From JAEELC01 sp963621965 (lineage in GTDB: Bacteria; Bacillota_I; Bacilli_A; Acholeplasmatales; Anaeroplasmataceae), in assembly GCA_963621965.1 (NCBI GenBank), contig CAVFGN010000030.1, positions 1-22,728 on the forward strand: 22,728 nucleotides of DNA. The letters are read 5' to 3'. Position 1 is the first letter of the stretch. Each line of letters begins with the position of its first letter. This document shows, in pieces, positions 1 to 5,387 of the stretch. A model generated the notes under the pieces. It made no database searches and had not been told where the DNA came from. It was given only the letters and a program-made list of their open reading frames with translations. Both the position numbers and the translations under genes were made by a program.

Positions 1-661
1 CTATTTTAGACTACATATCTCTCATTTCTAATGCACAGAATTTATCATTAATAAGTGCAGTCTAATTAGCAATTGCATTAGTTATAGAACTAGTACCCAA
101 ATCAACTTTAGAACCTAATTGGTTAGTTTGCTCTAAAGTAGCTAATCTAGATTCATATCCCTGATTAGTTATAAGTAGTTTATTGTCACAACAACATTGG
201 GCCATTTGTGCAGCTATTGCCTGATTTCCACTCTAAATTGCATTAATTACTTGTTGCCCTGACATTCCTACTTGATTACTTACATTAGATATATTACCGT
301 TTACCGTATTAATGGCTCCTTGTACAGCATTAATATCACAATTAAGGGTAGTAGCTAACTGAGAGATAGCAGTACCATTACCATTAATAGCTTGTAACAA
401 TAAATCTCTCCCATAATCATTATTTATCTGGTTAGATAATCCGTTAGTTCCTCTATTTCCCCAACCGTTTCCTCCCCATCCCATGAGAAAGAATAAAAAT
501 ATAACCCATATAAACCAACCCCCTTCTCCTCCAAAGGAAGAATTATTTTTAGAGGCAAGCAAAACATTAGGATCTATTCCTTTTTGCTGTAATAAAGGTG
601 CTAACATAGAGAGCATACTATTATTAGACTCTGGAAACATAAATACTTTACTTTCTGACAT
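1..661 (-). CDS. Membrane-anchored protein with Gly/Trp/Asn-rich segment and coiled-coil tail (partial)
   Basis: It starts at 661 and leaves the window at position 1 (about 220 residues visible). TAG at 233-235 and two more near the left edge are read as Gln. Residues 47-61 ('GWFIWVIFLFFLMGW') form a transmembrane segment next to a G-G-N-G-W-G-N stretch. The C-terminal part ('AQCCCDNKLLITNQGYESRL', 'ATLEQTNQLGSKVDLGTSSI', 'TNAIANQTALINDKFCALEM') is coiled-coil like. I recall this C-D-N-K..L-L motif with a nearby membrane segment in many gut phages, beside lysis or structural genes; its function is not settled. It has its own upstream region and a terminator behind the previous operon. Confidence 0.75.
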
Positions 662-694
662 AATATTACGGATTTAAGAGTTAATAAAAATTAA

Positions 695-726
695 GTTATG
701 TACTATACTAGTATCTTGTACATAAC
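695..726. promoter_or_regulatory. Nested dyad element upstream of the membrane-protein gene
   Basis: GTTATGTAC (695-703) and its inverse GTACATAAC (718-726) flank ATACTAGTAT (705-714), itself a palindrome. The element lies 34-65 bases before the ATG at 661 and just after the terminator, where a promoter for that gene would be expected. It may be an operator. No clear Bacteroides -33/-7 boxes were identified. Confidence 0.45.
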
Positions 727-754
727 AATAATAAACTTAAACCCATATAAAGCA

Positions 755-796
755 AAAAAGTTGATAGTTTAGATATTTACTAACTATCAACTTTTT
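755..796 (-). terminator. Strong inverted repeat, rho-independent terminator (bidirectional type)
   Basis: A perfect 15-base inverted repeat: AAAAAGTTGATAGTT (755-769) and AACTATCAACTTTTT (782-796) with a 12-base loop. The 10-base stem GTTGATAGTT carries A and T tracts on both flanks, so either strand gives a hairpin followed by a U tract. It stands 31 bases after the stop of the gene ending at 827 and would close the long operon. Confidence 0.85.
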
Positions 797-826
797 ATAG
801 GTATTATAATAGTATTTATTGTTTAA

Positions 827-1165
827 TTATTGATATATAGACTCTATGCTTCTATTTAATGCTTTTGCTTCAGTCATAGCTAATCTATATACGTAAGATG
901 TTTCTGTATAGTAGTGAGCTTGTTTTCTTAAATGCCTTATTTCTTGTGGGCTTCTACATAGTATAGTTGCAATAGTAGTTATACTAAATCCAGCTTGCAA
1001 CATCTGCTGTACTATCATACATCTTGTCATTACCAAATTTTCTACTCTAGATTTTCCTAAAATATCTTCTCTAGTAATACTAGGAGTTCCATCTGGATTA
1101 GTCATAGCACAACATTTTATAACATTGTCTAGTATTTCCCAAATAGCCTGCTCCTTTTTATTCAT
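827..1165 (-). CDS. DnaA domain IV-like helix-turn-helix protein
   Basis: 112 residues, TAA stop, no TAG codons. Residues about 36-84 ('ILGKSRVENLVMTRCMIVQQ', 'MLQAGFSITTIATILCRSPQ', 'EIRHLRK') follow the plan of the DnaA C-terminal DNA-binding domain: the (G)K-S-R-x-x-x-x-V-x-x-R start, a long helix, G-x-S-x-x-x-I-A-x-x-(L) turn and a recognition helix, but with S-P-Q-E-I-R in place of the D-H-T-T-V box signature. No ATPase domain is present. It may bind DNA as a regulator. It is the last gene before the terminator and base use is phage-like. Specific role unknown. Confidence 0.7.
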   Translation of the reverse strand: MNKKEQAIWEILDNVIKCCAMTNPDGTPSITREDILGKSRVENLVMTRCMIVQQMLQAGFSITTIATILCRSPQEIRHLRKQAHYYTETSYVYRLAMTEAKALNRSIESIYQ

Positions 1166-1232
1166 AGCTTTAAAATTAGTGTCCTTGGCTATAAAAAATT
1201 TAGGGTTATTAATAAGGGATCTTTTAGTTTCT

Positions 1233-1286
1233 TTATAATCTAATCAACGTCACAAAAAACAACTTGTCGGCTATCTCAATTTCCAT
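1233..1286 (-). other. 17-codon frame at the cassette edge, possible remnant
   Basis: Just after the previous gene's stop, ATG starts a short frame reading 'MEIEIADKLFFVTLIRL' and ending TAA. The first ten codons share the G+C-richer use of the cassette, after which the sequence becomes A+T rich. It could be the beginning of the donor's next gene cut at the recombination point, or a chance frame. The remaining bases of 1166-1294 contain nothing I recognise. Confidence 0.3.
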
Positions 1287-1294
1287 CGCTCTGA

Positions 1295-2554
1295 TTATAA
1301 TTCGGTTAATACTCTGACTTTATAGGATCGGATCTGATCTGTACTGATTACATTGCCATTATACGTACGCACATACCAAGCGTAGTAATTATACTTCGAG
1401 ACGGTTCGTTTGTATGTATACTGATCAGAGGTCCAATAATAATCACTTGTGTCAATTGTAGATCCACCTATTAAAGTAAGCAAGGTGTTAATGGCTGTCA
1501 TGTTCTCATAGATGGTATACATCTCACCAGCTGCACCCAAGTAACCCGTCTTGCCTCGTTTGGAAGTTGTGTTCGCACAGACATACGCTGCACATCCGCT
1601 TGCGTTACATTTCGTATTTGTCAACATCGTAGCGGTGTTGCTCTTGCCGTTGTAATCCGCCTTGGCATCATCTGCTGTTTCCTTGTTTATATCCGTTAGG
1701 TTGACGCTTGACTCACTTGCCCATTTCGCAGAAACATCGGCATTAGGTAACACGACAAACTTACAAGCAGCAAGGATAACCGCCACGCCGTTGGCATTGG
1801 CATTGTTCGCCGTATCCCATGTGTCGCTTGTGTAATACTTGCCGTCAATGTCTTGGATATAAATACCCATATTGACGGAAACCTCAAGGGTAACCTCTCT
1901 GCTTTTCGATTCAGCCGTATAACTCTGCGCTTCAGGAGTAGTGTATACTACACCGCCTCCACTCACGCCGATGACATATGTAGTCCCGAAAGGAATCAAT
2001 GCCGTGATAGCCGTACCGCTCCAAGTGTAGGCTGTTCCGTTGATGGTAATGGTTAAGCCGCTTCCATCTATTGATGTAGCATTCGTTACCAACAATGAGA
2101 CGGATACCGACTCAGCCTGATATTCAAACGTAATAGACCGCTCGCTATTTGTGCCCGAGGTGAACGTTACCGCATCAGGGGTTTTGTAGTTCTCAATATC
2201 ACCTACAACCGACAACGTGCAGCTTTTATTGCACGGAACAACGATTATTACCGATGATCCGCTTACGCTGTACGTATGGTCTTCCGAATCGTACACCATA
2301 TGAACCACCGCTCCGCTATAACTTATGTCGGCATCTTGGTTGTTCGTCAGGCTGACCGTTACGACCTCTCCGTTGGCCAAGTCTATAACGCTGCTCAGAT
2401 CGCCCAAGCCCAAGTCCACCCAACCACCATTCTTGCGGACGTACTCTTTTCCGTCTGTCGGTGCTTCTTCAACAAGAGAAGTCTTGTCGTGTATCTTCGC
2501 CAAGTCGGCCGCTACTTCTGCTCCCGTATAAGGTAAATCATAATAGGTTGCCAT
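1295..2554 (-). CDS. Tail-tip protein with Ig/BACON-like domains and C-type-lectin-like end
   Basis: 419 residues, no TAG, TAA stop. Residues 1-50 ('YYDLPYTGAEVAADLAKIHD', 'EEAPTDGKEYVRKNGGWVDL') match the start of the protein at 4043. Residues about 65-225 form two Ig-like units ('VTVSLTNNQDADISYSGAVV', 'VSVSLLVTNATSIDGSGLTI'), each with Thr-Pro-(Asp/Glu)-Ala near its end. The C-terminal part ('GYLGAAGEMYTIYENMTAIN', 'YYWTSDQYTYKRTVSKYNYY', 'AWYVRTYNGNV', 'YKVRVLTEL') has the order of lectin-like tip domains: G-x-L-x-x-A-G-E, W-T/S-S, A-W-x-V, and K-V-R-V. The Tyr/Asn/Ser/Thr-rich run between W-T-S and V-R-V is where DGR variable regions sit in such proteins. Codon use is clearly unlike the phage average. 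It is probably a receptor-binding protein. Confidence 0.83.
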   Translation of the reverse strand: MATYYDLPYTGAEVAADLAKIHDKTSLVEEAPTDGKEYVRKNGGWVDLGLGDLSSVIDLANGEVVTVSLTNNQDADISYSGAVVHMVYDSEDHTYSVSGSSVIIVVPCNKSCTLSVVGDIENYKTPDAVTFTSGTNSERSITFEYQAESVSVSLLVTNATSIDGSGLTITINGTAYTWSGTAITALIPFGTTYVIGVSGGGVVYTTPEAQSYTAESKSREVTLEVSVNMGIYIQDIDGKYYTSDTWDTANNANANGVAVILAACKFVVLPNADVSAKWASESSVNLTDINKETADDAKADYNGKSNTATMLTNTKCNASGCAAYVCANTTSKRGKTGYLGAAGEMYTIYENMTAINTLLTLIGGSTIDTSDYYWTSDQYTYKRTVSKYNYYAWYVRTYNGNVISTDQIRSYKVRVLTEL

Positions 2555-2555
2555 C

Positions 2556-2813
2556 TTACTCCGTTGTCGATTGTTCTACACTCTCAGACGATTTCTCAGC
2601 CTCTTTTACAGCCTTTGCTGCTGCCTCCGCTTCCGCTTTCAACGTGGCTGCTTCTTCGTCTGTTATCTCTTTCCAATTGTCGGGCGAATCGTTCACAGCA
2701 AGGTATAGCTTCTTACTGAATACCCTCTCTTGCAATGTCACATCTGCCGCTTGCGTCAGGGTCTTGCCCTCTTCCGCTTCAATGATTTGTACACTATATT
2801 CCGTCTGTTTCAT
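2556..2813 (-). CDS. Small acidic protein (85 aa) of tail-tip cassette
   Basis: 85 residues starting 'MKQTEYSVQIIEAEEGKTLT', with 'ADVTLQERVFSKKLYLAVND', 'DNWKEITDEEAATLK' and an Ala/Glu/Lys-rich helix ending 'SSESVEQSTTE'. TAA stop, no TAG. It lies between two tail-tip genes that share an N-terminal module, 6 bases after one and 1 base before the next start codon. I recall small proteins of this kind (strand-rich start, 'DNWKEITEEE' centre, charged helix) beside tail-fibre genes in Bacteroides prophages, but the function is unknown. Base use is of the G+C-rich cassette type. Confidence 0.75.
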   Translation of the reverse strand: MKQTEYSVQIIEAEEGKTLTQAADVTLQERVFSKKLYLAVNDSPDNWKEITDEEAATLKAEAEAAAKAVKEAEKSSESVEQSTTE

Positions 2814-2819
2814 AAGCTA

Positions 2820-4043
2820 TTATGATAAAGTAAATCCTTTTGCCGTTATCTGTGCAATCTCCGTATCTGTCAGTAATGCCATTGTTGTCGATGATAATGT
2901 AATCGTACAAGCCGACATGTCCGCCGTGGCTCTGTCGTAGCTATAGGTAATAAGCGAATCAATAAGCGATTGGCGTGCTCCAGATGATAATGGAACCGTT
3001 GCGCTCTCTACACCCCAGTTCGATGCTCCCGAGAAATCCCATGATGTCATGCTGCTCTTGCCAACGTTCTTGATTAAGAGGTAGCGAAGTGCACTACACC
3101 TATCAAATACAGAACCTGAATTGATAACAGATGATACATCCAAACTCAGCTTTTTTAATGAGGTGCATAAACTGAACATATAGCCTATATTCGTGACATT
3201 CGGAGATTTTAAACTAACCTCAATTAAATTGGTACAGTACTGAAACATTTCATACATATTAGTCGCATTTGGCATACTGATATTACCTACCTCAGTTAAT
3301 GAAGTACAGCCGCTGAACATACATTCTGCATCGGTTATATTAGACGTATTCAATCTACTGATGTCAGTTAATGAAGTACATTTGTAGAACATATAACCTG
3401 CATTGGTTATATTAGACGTATTCAATCCACTGATGTCAGTTAATGAAGTACAGCAGTAAAACATAGAACGCGCATTGGTTATCCCTTTGATATTAAGGTT
3501 CCTGACAGTTGTTAGATTCGATTGGCCTCTGAATACATTGGCGCAACTTGTACTATCAACAAATTCTACATGATCTACAGATGTTATACTTCCTATTGAC
3601 TCCTTAAATATAACCGCTCCATTCATATTCTTGAATCTCATGTAAGAAAACCTACTAATGGATGTCGGTTTATAAAATATAGCTTCATTATTGCCTCCAT
3701 CAAATTCAATATATAATGCTTCTTTGATCATATCCGCATAAGCACTTAACACACCCCCGACGTTCTCCACATCCGCATCTATCAAAGCCTTTTTGATAAG
3801 CAGCTTGCTTGTTACAATCTCCTTCAGCTTGCCGCAAAGGTCATCGCCCGTCTCATCTCCTTTAATGGCATCCAATGCCGTGCCGAGTTGGTCGACAGAG
3901 GACTCCGCCCATTCGCCGTTGCTCTGGGCATAGGCCACACCGTCAGAGGGTGCATCTTCGACAATGGAATCTTTATCGTTGACCTTCGCCAAATCCGAAG
4001 CCACCTCCGCACCCGTATAGGGTAAACCATAATACTCGCTCAT
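2820..4043 (-). CDS. BspA/DUF285-type leucine-rich repeat tail protein
   Basis: 407 residues from ATG at 4043; TAA stop; no TAG. Residues 1-52 ('YYGLPYTGAEVASDLAKVND', 'EDAPSDGVAYAQSNGEWAES') are shared with the protein starting at 2554 and belong to a fibre-attachment type module. From about residue 165 to 320 runs a solenoid of 24-residue repeats ('MFYCCTSLTDISGLNTSN', 'MFYKCTSLTDISRLNTSN', 'MFSGCTSLTEVGNISMPN', 'MFQYCTNLIEVSLKSPN'), the signature of BspA-like/DUF285 surface proteins of Bacteroidales, which bind host or matrix molecules. A C-terminal helix-strand part ('TATVPLSS'-like region and 'STTMALLTDTEIAQITAKGF') follows. A GTG at 4076 could extend it by 11 residues, but the paralogue's start and the ATGA overlap favour 4043. 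G+C-rich 5' part, no reassigned codon. Confidence 0.85.
   Translation of the reverse strand: MSEYYGLPYTGAEVASDLAKVNDKDSIVEDAPSDGVAYAQSNGEWAESSVDQLGTALDAIKGDETGDDLCGKLKEIVTSKLLIKKALIDADVENVGGVLSAYADMIKEALYIEFDGGNNEAIFYKPTSISRFSYMRFKNMNGAVIFKESIGSITSVDHVEFVDSTSCANVFRGQSNLTTVRNLNIKGITNARSMFYCCTSLTDISGLNTSNITNAGYMFYKCTSLTDISRLNTSNITDAECMFSGCTSLTEVGNISMPNATNMYEMFQYCTNLIEVSLKSPNVTNIGYMFSLCTSLKKLSLDVSSVINSGSVFDRCSALRYLLIKNVGKSSMTSWDFSGASNWGVESATVPLSSGARQSLIDSLITYSYDRATADMSACTITLSSTTMALLTDTEIAQITAKGFTLS
3333..3476. repeat. 72-bp tandem repeat (two near-identical copies) in the leucine-rich gene
   Basis: Two adjacent 72-base units (3333-3404 and 3405-3476) share long identical blocks (ttatattagacgtattcaat, then atgtcagttaatgaagtac) and encode successive 24-residue leucine-rich repeats. 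Similarity at DNA level exceeds that of the outer repeats, which suggests recent duplication and gives a site for unequal recombination. Confidence 0.75.
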
Positions 4044-4213
4044 TTCAATACCGTTAAGATTAGACCATCCGTACACCTGAATGGCAACGAAGCCGAATCG
4101 GCCAATATTCTAGTATATGTAGGCCAAATCTGATTATTGTTAAGATATATTGAAACTACCTAAATACTGCCTACTTTAATATTTTTAGGTTCTAAATCTT
4201 TAAATAATAACAT
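4040..4213 (-). CDS. Truncated chimeric mini-gene: phage cap motif joined to foreign sequence
   Basis: 57 residues. It starts 'MLLFKDLEPKNIKVGSIQVV' then 'SIYLNNNQIWP', the same cap motif as the start of the neighbour at 5387 (V-G-S/N-x-x-V-x-x-x-Y-x-x-x-x-x-W-P), with one TAG as Gln. After about 4115 the sequence turns G+C rich and reads 'TRILADSASLPFRCTDGLIL' and a short tail. The stop TGA overlaps the next gene's ATG (ATGA). It looks like the first third of a second tail-tip gene whose remainder was replaced by foreign sequence. The foreign C-terminus ('SLPFRC') resembles the last strand of lectin-like tip proteins, so the join may have preserved a donor gene end. Confidence 0.65.
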
Positions 4214-4214
4214 A

Positions 4215-5387
4215 TTATAAACTAGTTAAATTTTTATATTCTTCTACTGATGTATACTATACCAAAGTACCTCTGAAGGCAAGACGGGAACCGTGGTACT
4301 TGCTCGTGTTCGAAGAGTCGTTATTCGCACTCACACAAGCGATCCCGCTAGAAAAGAGCGACCCGTAGCTCGAACGAGCAACCACACGGTTGGAATTGCT
4401 TGATTGATAGTAATCGTCACAATAGCCTTCCGTGTTGTTACCGTCTACAGCGGTAGGTATCATATCCAAATTTTCACCTATTAGCACTTTGGAAATATAA
4501 TAAGAGGACGAACCGCCCGTACCCGCTTGGCGTACCGTCCCGTCATCTTCCGTCACTTTCCAAACTCTTGCATCAACCACCACGTTATCTATCCATTCAT
4601 ATTTGTTGCCCCACCAATTCTCCAAACCGAGGAAATTGATGGAACCGCTATCTCCGTTGCCACCAGCTACCGTATCCTCCATGCCGAGCGCATTCGTGCC
4701 GCCTGTTTGCTTCGTATTTGAACTGGTTCCCGCACCGCATATTGCCTGACTGTTCGTATTTCCGTATAGGGCATAAAACAGAAACGCAATCATGCAATGG
4801 TGCTTCCATTTCACAAGCGTATAGCCCGTACCCCTCGCTCTCGCATACGTCTTGAAGTTCGCTTGCGATACACTCCCCGTACTTGCCACACCACTTCGGC
4901 TGTACAACTTCGAGCTGCTGTTATACGCCTCGTAAGCACCTATCAGGTCGTTGCCGTCCCACGTTTTCCACGTGTCGTCTGGTTTCGACTGTGCAAAGCC
5001 GATTTGCCATACATCGGTGCTTGTCTCTGTTGCCTTGTAGTAAAAGGTCGGCAGTTTGACAAACACATCGCCCTCATCCCCAGTAAGTATTGCTGTAGTC
5101 CCATCAAAATATTTAGTACTATCTGTATCTAACAATTGACAATATGATACAGTATTTTCAGCAGTATATTTGCCGAGTACACGATGTGTATTACTACGAA
5201 TCCATTGTATAGCAGTTCCATTTATATTACCCATAATCATAGATGCAGGGTCTGTAGTAGTCTGGTTTATAGTAATATAACTAATTAGTTGAGTAGGCCA
5301 AACTTTGGTTTCCCCAGTATACACCGCACTAACGTTAGTATTTCCTAATTTAACATCTTTTATTTCAGTATTACCTAATGCTATCAT
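4215..5387 (-). CDS. Chimeric tail-tip protein: phage N-terminus fused to FGE/C-type-lectin-like domain
   Basis: 390 residues if the TAG at 4257-4259 is read as Gln, 376 if it is a stop. Residues 1-33 ('MIALGNTEIKDVKLGNTNVS', 'VYTGETKVWP') are the phage cap motif. Up to about residue 100 base use is A+T rich like the rest of the phage. From about 5085 leftward codons become G+C rich (CTG CCG ACC TTT TAC). The C-terminal half ('FLGLENWWGNKYEWIDNVVV', 'GNNTEGYCDDYYQSS', 'SLFSSGIACVSANNDSS', 'GSRLAFRG') is a lectin-like fold of the kind carried by DGR target proteins, with a Ser/Asn/Tyr-rich stretch before G-x-R-L-A-F. After the TAG come 14 residues of A+T-rich, phage-like sequence ('QYTSVEEYKNLTSL'). 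Likely a receptor-binding tip. The TAG falls right at the composition switch. Confidence 0.82.

Larger units (their letters stand above)
1233..4115. mobile_element. G+C-rich, TAG-free imported segment (approximate bounds)
   Basis: From about 4115 to 1240 the sequence is mostly richer in G+C than its flanks (for example, the lines starting at 1741 and 2401 count 30 and 35 G+C of 60, against 13 of 60 at 10501 and 21 of 60 at 15781). The three genes inside contain no in-frame TAG, while phage genes of this length carry several. The 3120-3720 part of the leucine-rich gene is less G+C rich. A second such stretch is 4260-5085 inside the neighbour gene. No integrase, transposase, terminal repeats or target duplication was seen, so it is better described as a recombination product than a transposon. 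Confidence 0.6.

Noticed and set aside
3333..3476. Direct 72-base repeats as a possible CRISPR array
   Set aside because: The units are contiguous, without spacers, in frame, and encode leucine-rich repeats.
4041..4076. GTG at 4076 as start of the leucine-rich gene
   Set aside because: The paralogue starting at 2554 begins at the equivalent of Met 4043, and the ATGA overlap with the upstream stop fits the operon's pattern.
4158..4190. Inverted repeat ACCTAAA/TTTAGGT as a possible terminator between two tail genes
   Set aside because: It has a 7-base stem with a 19-base loop, no T tract, and lies within the coding sequence of the 57-residue chimeric gene.
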